A DNA stretch of 64,000 nt from assembly GCF_000720325.1 (NCBI RefSeq), contig NZ_JOJM01000018.1, positions 62,001 through 126,000 of the forward strand, written 5' to 3'. Origin of the DNA: Streptomyces sp. NRRL B-1347. Its GTDB lineage: Bacteria; Actinomycetota; Actinomycetes; Streptomycetales; Streptomycetaceae. How positions within the stretch are numbered: position 1 is the stretch's first letter; each line of letters opens with the position of its first letter. Below the pieces are notes generated by a model. That model was not told the DNA's origin. It searched no databases and saw only the letters and a program-made list of their open reading frames with translations. Both the position numbers and the translations under genes were made by a program. Below are positions 34,457-43,540 of the stretch, one piece after another.

Positions 34457-35788
34457 TCACGCCAAGCGGCGGAACACGGGCTTCACCGGCCGCCCGGCCA
34501 GCCACGGGGTGGGGTCACCGGCGTCCAGGGCCTTCCGGTACACGGCACACGCCTGGGCCACCACGTCGACGGTGCGATCGATGTCCGCGTCGTCGAGCGC
34601 GCCGCTCACCACGAACGACGGGGCGAGGACCCCACCCGCGAGGAGCCGGCGCAGGAACAGGGTGCGGTACGGCTGTGACGGCTGCCGCCTCTCGTCGAGG
34701 GTGGCGAAGACCAGGTTGCTGGCCCGGCCCCGGACGACGAGGTGGTCACCGACGCCCATGCTGGCCGCGGCGTCACGGACCCCGGCGGCCAACCGCTCCC
34801 CGAGGGCGTGCAGCCGCGCGGTGACGCCCTCCTCGACGTAGGTGGCCTGCACGGCCATCGCGGCCGCCAGGGAGTGCGTTTCCGCACCGTGCGTGGTCGA
34901 CAGCAGGAACACCCGGTCGTGGGAGTGGCGAAGCCCGCCCCGCTCCATGAGGTCGCGGCGCCCGGCGAGGGCGGAGACGGCGAACCCGTTGCCCAGCGCC
35001 TTGCCGAACGTGGAGAGGTCGGGGACGACGCCGTACAGCCCCTGCGCACCCGCCTCGGACCAGCGGAAGCCGGTGATCATCTCGTCGAAGACGAGGACGC
35101 AGCCGTGCCGGTCGGCCAGCGCGCGCAGCCCCGCGAGATAGCCGGGAGGCGGCTCGGTGTGGGTGGCGGGTTCGAGGATCAGACAGGCGACCTCGCCCTG
35201 GTACCGGGTGAGCAGCTCCTCCGTGGCGGCCAGGTCCCCATAGGGGAACGTCACGGTCAGGCCGGTGGTCGCCGCCGGGATGCCGGTGGACATCGGTGTG
35301 GTGCCGATGAACCAGTCGTCGACGGAGAAGAACGGCTGGTCCCCGCAGATCGCCACCCGCGCGCGCCCGGTGACGGCACGGGCGAGGCGCACCGCGGCGG
35401 TGGTGGCGTCGGAGCCGTTCTTCGCGAACTTCACCATCTCCGCGGTCGGCACCGTGGCCAGGAAGCGCTCGGCGGCCTCGACCTCCACGATGGAAGGCCG
35501 CACGAAGTTGCTGCCTCGGTCGATCTCCCGCCGCACCGCCTCGGTCACGCGGGGGTGGGCGTGGCCGAGGCTGACCGACCGAAGGCCCGACCCGTACTCG
35601 ATGTAGCGGTTGCCGTCGACGTCCCACACGTGGGCACCGCTGCCGTGGCTGATGACCGGGGCCAAACCGTCGGGGTACTGGTCGTCGCCCTTGGCGTAGG
35701 TGTGCGCGCCCCCGGGGACCAGGGCGTGCAGCCGCTCGTTCGCCGTACGCGACCGGGGCAGGAGGAACTCTTCGGTGTCCACGTGCAC
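34457..35788 (-). CDS. Class III aminotransferase, glutamate-1-semialdehyde-aminomutase-like
   Basis: 443 residues from a GTG one base after the epimerase stop, with GAAGAAGGG inside the previous gene. PLP-binding Lys263 lies in STFGKALGNGF, the cofactor Asp in VLVFDEMITGFR, and the substrate region RSVSLGHAHP resembles GSA aminomutase. It is the last gene of the polysaccharide operon. In that setting such enzymes are usually recruited to aminate or isomerise a sugar or a small acid attached to one, rather than to make haem. The exact reaction cannot be read from the sequence. Confidence 0.88.
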   Translation of the reverse strand: MHVDTEEFLLPRSRTANERLHALVPGGAHTYAKGDDQYPDGLAPVISHGSGAHVWDVDGNRYIEYGSGLRSVSLGHAHPRVTEAVRREIDRGSNFVRPSIVEVEAAERFLATVPTAEMVKFAKNGSDATTAAVRLARAVTGRARVAICGDQPFFSVDDWFIGTTPMSTGIPAATTGLTVTFPYGDLAATEELLTRYQGEVACLILEPATHTEPPPGYLAGLRALADRHGCVLVFDEMITGFRWSEAGAQGLYGVVPDLSTFGKALGNGFAVSALAGRRDLMERGGLRHSHDRVFLLSTTHGAETHSLAAAMAVQATYVEEGVTARLHALGERLAAGVRDAAASMGVGDHLVVRGRASNLVFATLDERRQPSQPYRTLFLRRLLAGGVLAPSFVVSGALDDADIDRTVDVVAQACAVYRKALDAGDPTPWLAGRPVKPVFRRLA

Positions 35789-35789
35789 T

Positions 35790-36341
35790 TCACCCTTCTT
35801 CTTGCTTCAGGACCTCGGCGAGGCTCGGCGCCTCCCGGTCCCGCTGGGACATCGACGTGGGCGGCAGCGGCCACGGAATGGCGAGCTCCGGGTCGTCGAA
35901 GGCGATCGTCACGTCCTCGGCCGGATCGTGCGGGCGGTCGATCCGGTACGAGGTGTCGGCGGTCTCGGTCAGCGCCTGGAAGCCGTGCGCGCAGCCCGCC
36001 GGGACGTACAGGGTCGCCTGTGTCTCGCCGGACAGCCGGAAGGTGGCCACGTTCCGGTAGGTCGGTGAGCCGGGCCGCAGGTCCACGACGACGTCGAAGA
36101 TCTTCCCGTACGAGCACCGCACCAGCTTGGCCTCGCCGGCGCCGGAGCGCAGGTGCAGCCCGCGCAGCACGCCCCGGACCGAGCGGGACACGCTGTCCTG
36201 GATGAAGGCGTCCGGGTCGAGGCCCACCGAGCGGGCCACGTCGGCGTCGAAGGTGCGGCAGAAGAAGCCGCGCTCGTCGGCGTACGGCGTCGGCTCGAAC
36301 AGGTACGCCCCGGTGATCGCCGGGACTTCGGTCGCTTTCAT
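35790..36341 (-). CDS. RmlC-like nucleotide-sugar 3,5-epimerase
   Basis: 183 residues, the usual RmlC length. DERGFFCRTFD at the N-terminus, RGVLRGLHLR with the catalytic His, KIFDVVVDLRPGSPTY and VPAGCAHGFQAL are all conserved RmlC/RfbC features. It overlaps the pyruvyl transferase stop by four bases (ATGA). No rmlA, rmlB or rmlD accompany it, and a CDP-sugar cassette is nearby, so the substrate may be a CDP- rather than dTDP-keto sugar. Confidence 0.92.
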   Translation of the reverse strand: MKATEVPAITGAYLFEPTPYADERGFFCRTFDADVARSVGLDPDAFIQDSVSRSVRGVLRGLHLRSGAGEAKLVRCSYGKIFDVVVDLRPGSPTYRNVATFRLSGETQATLYVPAGCAHGFQALTETADTSYRIDRPHDPAEDVTIAFDDPELAIPWPLPPTSMSQRDREAPSLAEVLKQEEG

Positions 36342-37549
36342 GAGGTCTCCCGCAGGGCGTGGGCGTGGTCGGCCGTCGGGAACAGGGCCGTGGTCAAGTC
36401 GGTGAACTGCTGCTCCAGTTGCCGGGCGGCGACCAGGTTCCGCTCGGACAGGGTCCGCCGCAGCTCCGCCGACCGGCCTTCGAGGGCCCGGAACTGGTCG
36501 AGCAACCGGTCGGCGTCGACGTCGCGGGCCGGGTGGCAGTACGCGCCGAGGCCCATCCGGGCCATGAGGGCGTCGCTCTTCGCCGCGTAGCTGAGGGCCA
36601 GCGTCGGCGTGCCGACCTTCAGCGCGCAGATCAGGTTGTGGTAGCGGGTCGCCACCACCGTGTCGGCGGCCGCCGTCTCCTTCATCAGGTCGGCGAGCGA
36701 GGCCGTCTCGGCGGCGGTCACCAGCGGCGAGTCCACCGCCTCAAGGATCGCGTCGACCACCGGCGCGTCGCACGCGTCGCCGGTGAGCAGCCGGACCCGC
36801 CTGCCGTCCCGCACCAGCGCGCGGACGAACCGGGTCGTCCCTTCGAGGTAGCGCCGATGGATCTCCTCGGCCCGGGCGCGGTCGTCGTCGCCGCCGTGGA
36901 AGTCCATGACACCCACGCAGACCAGGCCCGGCGTCGTACGCGACGGCGGCGTCGGCAGGGCGAAGGCGAGGTCCGGGTAGACCTCGTCGCGCACGGTGTC
37001 CACGCCCATCTCCCGCATCGCGACGCGGGACGGGACGTCCCGGTACGACCGGTACGCGGCGAGGCGTGCCGACCAGCGGACCAGGGCCCGGGTCGGGCGG
37101 TTGCCGATCGGGGCGGCGCCGACGCCGACCAGCGCGATGCGCGTACCGAAAAGGCGGCCGCTCGCGCAGAGCAGGAACAGCGAGTACGGGAAGCCCCAGG
37201 GCCGCAGTGGCAGCGTGGCCTCCAGGACGCCCATGCCCGGCACGATCACCACGTCGTGCCGGCGCACCCAGGCGGCGGTGCGGAAGACGTCGACGAACTT
37301 GCCGAGCCCCTTCGCCACGACCGCGCCCGCACGCGACGCGGTCCGGTACTCCCCGCGGTTCCAGTGCAGCCGCGTCGCGGGGATCCGGTACCGGGCCGCG
37401 ACGACCTCGGGGCCGCCGCAGAGCGCGTCCACGGCCGCCCCCGGGTGCTCGGCGCGCAGATATCCGAGCACGGCTTCGAGCGACCCGTCGTTGCCGAGGT
37501 TGCCGGAGCCGAGCAGGCCGAACACCCCGACCCGCGCCGGACGCGTCAT
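36338..37549 (-). CDS. Polysaccharide pyruvyl transferase family protein
   Basis: 403 residues. The CsaB/WcaK-type fold is seen in GLLGSGNLGNDGSLEAVLGYL at the start, the mid-protein DVVIVPGMGVLE and the C-terminal half VVATRYHNLICALKVGTPTLALSYAAK, which holds the conserved His of the family. Members transfer pyruvate from PEP to make ketals on sugars, adding negative charge. It overlaps genes on both sides by four bases. Confidence 0.92.
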   Translation of the reverse strand: MTRPARVGVFGLLGSGNLGNDGSLEAVLGYLRAEHPGAAVDALCGGPEVVAARYRIPATRLHWNRGEYRTASRAGAVVAKGLGKFVDVFRTAAWVRRHDVVIVPGMGVLEATLPLRPWGFPYSLFLLCASGRLFGTRIALVGVGAAPIGNRPTRALVRWSARLAAYRSYRDVPSRVAMREMGVDTVRDEVYPDLAFALPTPPSRTTPGLVCVGVMDFHGGDDDRARAEEIHRRYLEGTTRFVRALVRDGRRVRLLTGDACDAPVVDAILEAVDSPLVTAAETASLADLMKETAAADTVVATRYHNLICALKVGTPTLALSYAAKSDALMARMGLGAYCHPARDVDADRLLDQFRALEGRSAELRRTLSERNLVAARQLEQQFTDLTTALFPTADHAHALRETS

Positions 37550-38493
37550 GCCCGCCGCCCCTCACGTCCGGCCACCAGGTCGTCGACGGAGACGGTGAGC
37601 CGGGCCGGGTCGACCGGGGCGCGGTCCTCGACCCGCTCGCCCGCGCCCGGCCTGGCCCGGCTGGTCGCCCACGCGGCCAGGTGGCGGTAGCACGCCCGCC
37701 GGTCGGCGGAGGACAGCGGCGCCCGCCGGACCGCCGCGACGAAGCCCCACACGTACTCGGCGAGGAGCCGGGGCGTCGGGTGCAGCAGACCGGCCCGGCG
37801 CGGGTCCAGGTTGACGCACCGCGACCGCTTGGACGGGTTGGCCCGCTCGGCGCGGGTGGGGTGGTCGCGGCGGAAGTACAAGAGCTCCGGCACCTGGTGG
37901 AAGGGCCCGTGCAGACCGATCTCGGTGACGAACGTGCGGTCCGCGTGGTGGTAGCTGTCGTGCGGCTTCACCCGGCGCAGCACGTCGGCCCGCATCACCC
38001 CGTAGAAGTCGTCGCCGCCGGGCTCGAACAGCATGCTGCGGAAGCGCACCGGCGCGCGCGGCGAGTCGGTGGCGAGCGTGTACTCGTACGGGACCTTCAC
38101 CTGGCCGTGCTCGTCGATGACCGCCTGGTCGGCGTGCGCGAGGATCACCTCAGGACGCTCGTCGAGCGCCTCCACGCAGCGCCGCAGCAGGTCCCGGGCG
38201 TACAGGTCGTCGTGCGACGCCCACTTGAACAGCTCGCCGCGGCACTGGGTGAACACGTAGTTGTGGTTCGGCGCCGCGCCGATGTTCCGGGGCAGCCGGA
38301 GGTACCGGATGCGCGGGTCCTTCTCGGCGTACCGGCGGCAGATGTCCTGGGTCCCGTCGGTCGAGGCGTTGTCGGAGATGACCAGCTCGAAGTCCTCGTA
38401 GGTCTGGCCGAGCAGGGCGTCGAGCGCCTCGGCGAGGTACTCCTCGCCGTTGTACACGGGCAGGCCGATGCTGAGCCGGGGTTGGGCGGTCAT
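37546..38493 (-). CDS. Family 2 glycosyltransferase
   Basis: 315 residues from the ATG at 38493, which overlaps the flippase stop (ATGA). A GT-A fold with LSIGLPVYNGEEYLAEAL at the start, the first Asp in VISDNASTDGTQDIC and the metal-binding SHDDLY. No membrane helix, so it acts on lipid-linked intermediates at the inner face. The acceptor is unknown. Confidence 0.93.
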   Translation of the reverse strand: MTAQPRLSIGLPVYNGEEYLAEALDALLGQTYEDFELVISDNASTDGTQDICRRYAEKDPRIRYLRLPRNIGAAPNHNYVFTQCRGELFKWASHDDLYARDLLRRCVEALDERPEVILAHADQAVIDEHGQVKVPYEYTLATDSPRAPVRFRSMLFEPGGDDFYGVMRADVLRRVKPHDSYHHADRTFVTEIGLHGPFHQVPELLYFRRDHPTRAERANPSKRSRCVNLDPRRAGLLHPTPRLLAEYVWGFVAAVRRAPLSSADRRACYRHLAAWATSRARPGAGERVEDRAPVDPARLTVSVDDLVAGREGRRA

Positions 38494-39800
38494 GACGTCC
38501 TCACTTCGGGGATGGAATTGCGGTGGTGCTCGTGCAGGGCGGACCGCAGCTGGAGCCACCACACGGCCGAGCCGCAGGCGGTCGCGGCGGCGACGCCCCA
38601 GGCCGAGCCGACCGTGCCGCCCACGGCCGCCCCGCCGAGCCCGCCGCCGACGTAGCAGGCGGAGGCGAACAGCTGGCAGCGCAGGCTGCGCCGGGCCGCG
38701 GCGAGCGCGCGCAGACCGGCCGCCGCACCGCTGCCGAGCCCGGCGCCCGCGACGCCGAGCGCGGCCGGCACGATGAGCTCGGATGCGGCCTGCCAGACGT
38801 TGCCGAGCACGAGCTCACCGGCCCGGTCCGGCACGAGGAGCAGCGCCGCGCCCCAGAGCAGCGCGGCGACGGCCTGCCCGCCGCCGAGCAGGAGGCAGAA
38901 CACGCGCAGCCGGTGCGGGGCCTGCCGCAGCACCCGCGCCGCCTCCGCGACGGTGACCAGCGAAAGCCCCATGAGCACGGCAAGGAACGGGCCGAGCAGG
39001 AGCTCGGCGCCCCGGACCACGCCCACCGCGCTGACGCCGACGATCGCGCCGAGCCCGTACGCCCGCAGCTGGCTCGCGCCGCTGACGCCGACGTTCTCGA
39101 CCAGGTACCGGTAGCCGAGGTCACGCTGCTCCCGGATCCACGCGCGCGCCCCGGTGAGCCGGGGGCGGATGCCGGACTGGAGGCAGCCGTACCCGGCGGC
39201 CACCGCGGCCGCCGCGCCCCAGGCGAGCACGAAGGCGCCCACGCTGCCCACGCGGGCCGCGACGACCATGGCGGGGACGAGCGCGACGCACCCCAGGACG
39301 TCGTTGACGAACGCCTTGCGCCCGGTGCCCGCGGCGAAGAACGCGAACCGCCAGGCGTCCTGGAGGAGCAGCCCCGGCAGCACGACGCCGAGGCACGCGA
39401 ACGCGGACCCCACGCGGCCGCCGAGACTGAGCCCGACCACCAGGCACACCGCGCCGACGGCGAAGCCGACGCCGAGCGCGGTACCCGACGACCGGCCCGC
39501 CGCGGCGCGCCAGGACGCGGTCGGCACGCCGCTGAAGCGCACCACCAGCGGATCGGTGGCGAGGCCGCGGGAGACGCTGAGCACCACGCCGTAGGTCACC
39601 CAGGCCAGGCTGAACACGCCGAACGCGGTGAGCCCGAGCGAGCGTGCCACATAGATGCCCACCGCGAAGTTGTTCATGCTGCAGACCGCCTGGTCGGCGA
39701 GGCCCCAGGAGAGCCGGCCCGCCATGGCCCGCCTGGCGGTGCGCCCGGCGGGTCCGCCCGGGTCCGCGGACGTCGTCTTCTCCCTCTCGGCGGCCATCAC
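38490..39800 (-). CDS. Wzx-type polysaccharide flippase
   Basis: 436 residues; GTG at 39800 or ATG at 39797. About 12 membrane helices spread over the whole length, with the MurJ/Wzx-like start ADQAVCSMNNFAVGIYVARSLG typical of MOP-superfamily flippases. It would move the lipid-linked repeat unit across the membrane for the Wzy-like polymerase encoded upstream in the operon. It directly follows the DUF4910 gene stop. Confidence 0.87.
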   Translation of the reverse strand: MMAAEREKTTSADPGGPAGRTARRAMAGRLSWGLADQAVCSMNNFAVGIYVARSLGLTAFGVFSLAWVTYGVVLSVSRGLATDPLVVRFSGVPTASWRAAAGRSSGTALGVGFAVGAVCLVVGLSLGGRVGSAFACLGVVLPGLLLQDAWRFAFFAAGTGRKAFVNDVLGCVALVPAMVVAARVGSVGAFVLAWGAAAAVAAGYGCLQSGIRPRLTGARAWIREQRDLGYRYLVENVGVSGASQLRAYGLGAIVGVSAVGVVRGAELLLGPFLAVLMGLSLVTVAEAARVLRQAPHRLRVFCLLLGGGQAVAALLWGAALLLVPDRAGELVLGNVWQAASELIVPAALGVAGAGLGSGAAAGLRALAAARRSLRCQLFASACYVGGGLGGAAVGGTVGSAWGVAAATACGSAVWWLQLRSALHEHHRNSIPEVRTS

Positions 39801-39801
39801 G

Positions 39802-41076
39802 TCACGCCTTGATCAGCCCGGCGCCGTGCAGGGCACGGGCCGCGGCGGCGACCGTGTCGAACGGCAGCCCGGACCGCTCGGCGACGTCGAGCAGACCGTG
39901 CTCGCCGTCGGAGAGGCTGAGCACCCAGAGCATGGCCAGCTGCGCCTGCTTGGTGTCGCTGCGGCCGCCGAGCGCGTCGTACAACCCCCGCCTGCCCAGC
40001 TGCGGTTCGCCGTACGGGCTGAGGTTGACGTACCGCCGGTTGCGGTCGAGGACGGCGAACGCCTCGCGGCAGACGGCGAGGGTGTCCTCCATCGCCTCCG
40101 GGGAGACGAAGTCCGGGTTGTCCGCCGAGGTGTGGTACTCCGGGTAGCCCGCGTACGGGGTGCGGCTGAGCGAGCCCACCCCGAGATCGAACCCGGGCGA
40201 GCAGTACTGCCGCTCGTCGTAGCCGTACGGAGTGAACTCCTCTACGCGGTGCGGGCGTTCGGAGGCGGCGAGGACGTGCCGGAGCACCCGGTCGATCTCC
40301 GCGTCGCCGCGCCTGCTCTGCTTGTACGTCAGCTGCCCCGAGTCGCCCGCGCAGGCCAGCACGAGGCCGTGCTTGACCCGCTCGATCCGCTCCGCGTTGC
40401 GCGCCAGCCAGGTGATCGCCCCGATGGTGCCGGGCGCGTAGATGAACCGGTAGGTGTAGTACGGCGTTTCCCGCGCCAGGGCCCGGGCCAGGAACGTCGC
40501 CACCGCGATCCCGGCCAGGTTGTCGTTGGCCAGCGACGGATGGCAGACGTGACAGGAGACGATCACCTCGTCGGCGACCTGCCCGGGCACCACGTGCTCG
40601 GCGTAGGTGAGGTAGCCGTCCGCGAGGGTGGAGTCGACGCACACCTCGTAGTCGCCGTCCGGCAGCGCGTCCAGGGTCTCCTGGGCCAGGCAGAACCCCC
40701 ACTCCGGCTTGTAGTAGCTGGTGCGGTACGGCACCCAGGCCGGGTGGTCCGGCAGCGTGTGCAGGTGTCCGCGCAGCTCGGCGAGGGGCATGGTCGCCGA
40801 CACCGGCACGCTGTAGCCGAGCACGTGCAGGCTGGACGCGGCGAAGTCGACGACCCGGTTGCCGGAGGCGTCGGCGATGTACGCGTCCCGGATGTTCCAC
40901 TCCTGCGGCACCGTCCAGTCGAGCACCTGCGTCCCGGTCGGCACCTCGTGCACCTGGAGCGGAACGTACTCGCCGACGATGTCCAGGGTGGCGCGCACAC
41001 CGTCCCCCGTGATGCTCCGGCACAGCGGGTACAGCCGCTCCACCAGCGCGTGCATCTCCGCGCCGAGCTCGGTCAT
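39802..41076 (-). CDS. DUF4910/M28-peptidase-like polysaccharide biosynthesis protein
   Basis: 424 residues from the ATG at 41076, overlapping the epimerase stop. The N-terminal MHALVERLYPLCRSITGDG and the metal-site-like SCHVCHPSLANDNLAG recall M28 aminopeptidases, and the rest (YGYDERQYCSPGFDLGVG, EYHTSADN) matches the DUF4910 family with a C-terminal winged helix (LDVAERSGLPFDTV). This family is repeatedly found inside sugar-modification cassettes rather than with peptidases. Its reaction is, as far as I know, not established; deacylation or amide chemistry on a nucleotide sugar is inference from the fold. Confidence 0.85.
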   Translation of the reverse strand: MTELGAEMHALVERLYPLCRSITGDGVRATLDIVGEYVPLQVHEVPTGTQVLDWTVPQEWNIRDAYIADASGNRVVDFAASSLHVLGYSVPVSATMPLAELRGHLHTLPDHPAWVPYRTSYYKPEWGFCLAQETLDALPDGDYEVCVDSTLADGYLTYAEHVVPGQVADEVIVSCHVCHPSLANDNLAGIAVATFLARALARETPYYTYRFIYAPGTIGAITWLARNAERIERVKHGLVLACAGDSGQLTYKQSRRGDAEIDRVLRHVLAASERPHRVEEFTPYGYDERQYCSPGFDLGVGSLSRTPYAGYPEYHTSADNPDFVSPEAMEDTLAVCREAFAVLDRNRRYVNLSPYGEPQLGRRGLYDALGGRSDTKQAQLAMLWVLSLSDGEHGLLDVAERSGLPFDTVAAAARALHGAGLIKA

Positions 41077-42098
41077 CGGCGCCACCGCAGGGTGTCGTCG
41101 ACGGCACCGGCGTCGGACGCCGCGCGCAGCACGGCGAGGCGGGTGAAGCGCCGGTCGAAGTCCTCCCGGGTCAGCCCGTGCTTCCGGTAGGCGTCGGCGA
41201 GTTCGAGGGCGCCCCGCTTCACCGTCCACTCGCAGTCGAAGCCGGGGATCGCCGTCCGGAACCGGGAGAAGTCCACCCGGTACGAGCGCGGATCGGCACC
41301 GTTCTCCCCGGTGATCCGCACCTTCGCGCCGGACACCGCCTCGGCGACCTGCTCGGCGATCTCGGCGACCGTGACGTTGTTGGTCTCGCTGCCGATGTTG
41401 AACGCCCGGTCGTGCACGGCTTCGCGCGGCGCGGTCAGCGCGGCGGTGAAGGCCCGGGCGATGTCGGCGGCGTGCACCAGCGGGCGCCAGGGGGTGCCGT
41501 CGGAGAGCACGAGGACCTCGCCGGACAGGAGCGCGTGGCCCACCAGGTTGTTCAGCACGATGTCGGCGCGGAGCCGGGGCGAGTGGCCGAAGGCGGTGGC
41601 GTTGCGCATGTACACCGGGGTGAAGTCACCGTCGGCCAGCGCGTGCAGGTCGTCCTCCACCCGCACCTTGGACTCCGCGTACGGCGTCACCGGGCGCAGC
41701 GGGGCGTCCTCGGCGACCAGGTCGCCACCGCCCGCGGCGCCGTAGACCGAGCAGGTGGACGCGTACAGGAAGCGCCGCACCCCGGCCTCGCGGGCGAGGC
41801 GGGCGAGGCGTACGGACGCGTGGTGGTTGATGTCGTAGGTGAGTTCCGGCGCCAGGGATCCCAGCGGGTCGTTGGAGAGCGCGGCCAGGTGGATCACGGC
41901 GTCCACTCCGGCCACGTGCTCGGCCGTGACGTCGCGCAGGTCCACGCGGTGCCCGGACGGGTCCGCGGGCGTCGGGCCGAGGACGCAGTCGGCGAACAGG
42001 CCGGCGTCGAGGCCGACGACCTCGTGCCCGGCGGCGCTCAGGACCGGGGCCATCACGGTGCCCAGGTAGCCCTGGTGCCCGGTCAGCAGTACGCGCAA
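41073..42098 (-). CDS. NAD-dependent epimerase/dehydratase (extended SDR)
   Basis: 341 residues. Rossmann motif GHQGYLGTVMAPVL, the Ser/Thr region LYASTCSVYG, catalytic YAESK near residue 142 and FNIGSETNNVTV near the C-terminus define an extended SDR acting on nucleotide sugars. It starts three bases before the PIG-L gene stop. It is the only candidate in the cassette for a 4,6-dehydratase, 4-reductase or epimerase, and the sequence alone does not say which. Confidence 0.92.
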   Translation of the reverse strand: MRVLLTGHQGYLGTVMAPVLSAAGHEVVGLDAGLFADCVLGPTPADPSGHRVDLRDVTAEHVAGVDAVIHLAALSNDPLGSLAPELTYDINHHASVRLARLAREAGVRRFLYASTCSVYGAAGGGDLVAEDAPLRPVTPYAESKVRVEDDLHALADGDFTPVYMRNATAFGHSPRLRADIVLNNLVGHALLSGEVLVLSDGTPWRPLVHAADIARAFTAALTAPREAVHDRAFNIGSETNNVTVAEIAEQVAEAVSGAKVRITGENGADPRSYRVDFSRFRTAIPGFDCEWTVKRGALELADAYRKHGLTREDFDRRFTRLAVLRAASDAGAVDDTLRWRR

Positions 42099-42101
42099 GG
42101 T

Positions 42102-42749
42102 TCAGTCCCCCAGATGGAGCGTGAGTTTGGTGGTCGCGAACGCCTCGGCGTAGCGCGCGTGGCATTCGATGCCGCGGATCCGGGCCAGGCCGAGGAAGGC
42201 CTCCCGGTCGTACCAGGGCCGGTGCCGCTGCGAGGGGTAGTGCTCCTGCAGCAGCCGGACCTTCTGTTCGGCGATCTCGGGAGTCAGCGGCTGGTACGCC
42301 GCCGGGCGGCCGAGGTCGCCGTCCCACTTGACGATCTCGTAGGCGAGCACGAGGTGGTCGCGGAACGCGGTGGTCATCAGCTGCGCCAGGCCGCGGTGGT
42401 CCTGGTGCGCGTCATCGGTGCGCGGGGCGAGGATCAGATCCGGATCGGTCCGCTCGCGCAGCTCCTCGACGGCGGCCTTGGCCTCCTCCCAGTGCGCGGG
42501 CAGCCGGCCGTCCGGCAGCTTGAGCACGGTGAGCCGCAGATCGGCGCCCGGGCAGAAGGCGGCGAGCGCGGCCTGCTCCTCCTGCTCCCGCTCGCTGCCG
42601 CCGCCGGAGAGCACCAGCGCGTCGACGCGGATGCCGGGGCGCGCCAGGCACATCGTCAGGAGCGTGCCACCGGCGCCGATGGCGATGTCGTCGCAGTGCG
42701 CGCCCACCGCGGCGATCCGGTTCAGGGGTCCGGCCCCGAGCCGGATCAC
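42102..42749 (-). CDS. PIG-L/LmbE-family deacetylase
   Basis: 215 residues from the GTG at 42749, overlapping the cytidylyltransferase stop (GTGA). The zinc motif is AVGAHCDDIAIGAGGTLL, with the second His motif in DDAHQDHRGL. These enzymes remove N-acetyl groups from sugars (GlcNAc-PI, MshB) or act on other amides. In this operon it may N-deacetylate a nucleotide sugar or lipid-linked sugar. Confidence 0.92.
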   Translation of the reverse strand: MIRLGAGPLNRIAAVGAHCDDIAIGAGGTLLTMCLARPGIRVDALVLSGGGSEREQEEQAALAAFCPGADLRLTVLKLPDGRLPAHWEEAKAAVEELRERTDPDLILAPRTDDAHQDHRGLAQLMTTAFRDHLVLAYEIVKWDGDLGRPAAYQPLTPEIAEQKVRLLQEHYPSQRHRPWYDREAFLGLARIRGIECHARYAEAFATTKLTLHLGD

Positions 42750-43540
42750 GCCCTCGCTCCTGCGGTGTCCCGCTCCCACACGGCCCAGGGCCGGTCGCCC
42801 CTGGCGTACGCGTCGTCGAGCGCGGCCCGCTCCTTCACGGTGTCGGTCGGCTTCCAGAAGCCGCGGTGCTGGTGCGCCACCAGGCGGCCCTCCTTGGCCA
42901 GTCCGCCGCAGCCGTCGGCGACCAGGTCCCCGTTCTCCGGTATGTGGTCGAAGACCTCCTGGCGGAGCACGAAGTAGCCGCCGTTCTCCCACAGCGGCAT
43001 GTCGCTCACCGCGGTGATGCCCCCCACCAGGCCGTCCTCGCCCAGGTCCACGCAGTGGAACGAGGACTGCGGCGGCACCACCATCATCGACGCCCCGGCG
43101 TCCCGCCGGGCGAAGTTGTCGATCATCTCCGGCAGCGGGGCGTCGGTCAGGACGTCGGCGTAGTTGGCGAGGAACATCTCGTCGCCGTCCAGGTGGTGCC
43201 GCACCCGGCGGAGGCGCTCCCCGATCGGCGACTCGATCCCGGTCTGCGCGAACGTGATCGTCCAGTCGGCTATGTCGGTGGACAGGAGCTCGGTGCGCCC
43301 GCCCCGCAGGACGAAGTCGTTGGACGTCGTCTCCTCGTAGTTGAGGAAGAAGTCCTTGATGTGGTGCGCCCCGTACCCGAGGCACAGGATGAACTCCGTG
43401 TGCCCGAAGTGCGCGTAGTAGCGCATGACGTGCCAGATCAGCGGTCTGGGGCCGACCATCGCCATCGGCTTGGGCACGTCGTCGGAGGCGCCGCTGCGCA
43501 TCCGCATCCCGTAACCGCCGCAGAACAGGACGACCTTCAT
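42746..43540 (-). CDS. Glucose-1-phosphate cytidylyltransferase-like enzyme
   Basis: 264 residues. Nucleotidyltransferase start VVLFCGGYGMRMR, then VPKPMAMVGPRPLIWHVM, ILCLGYGAHHIKDFFLNY and NGGYFVLRQEVFD, which match RfbF-type CDP-glucose synthases rather than RmlA. It makes CDP-glucose from CTP and glucose 1-phosphate, or a close analogue. The usual partner, CDP-glucose 4,6-dehydratase (RfbG), is not recognisable in the window. Confidence 0.92.
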   Translation of the reverse strand: MKVVLFCGGYGMRMRSGASDDVPKPMAMVGPRPLIWHVMRYYAHFGHTEFILCLGYGAHHIKDFFLNYEETTSNDFVLRGGRTELLSTDIADWTITFAQTGIESPIGERLRRVRHHLDGDEMFLANYADVLTDAPLPEMIDNFARRDAGASMMVVPPQSSFHCVDLGEDGLVGGITAVSDMPLWENGGYFVLRQEVFDHIPENGDLVADGCGGLAKEGRLVAHQHRGFWKPTDTVKERAALDDAYARGDRPWAVWERDTAGARA

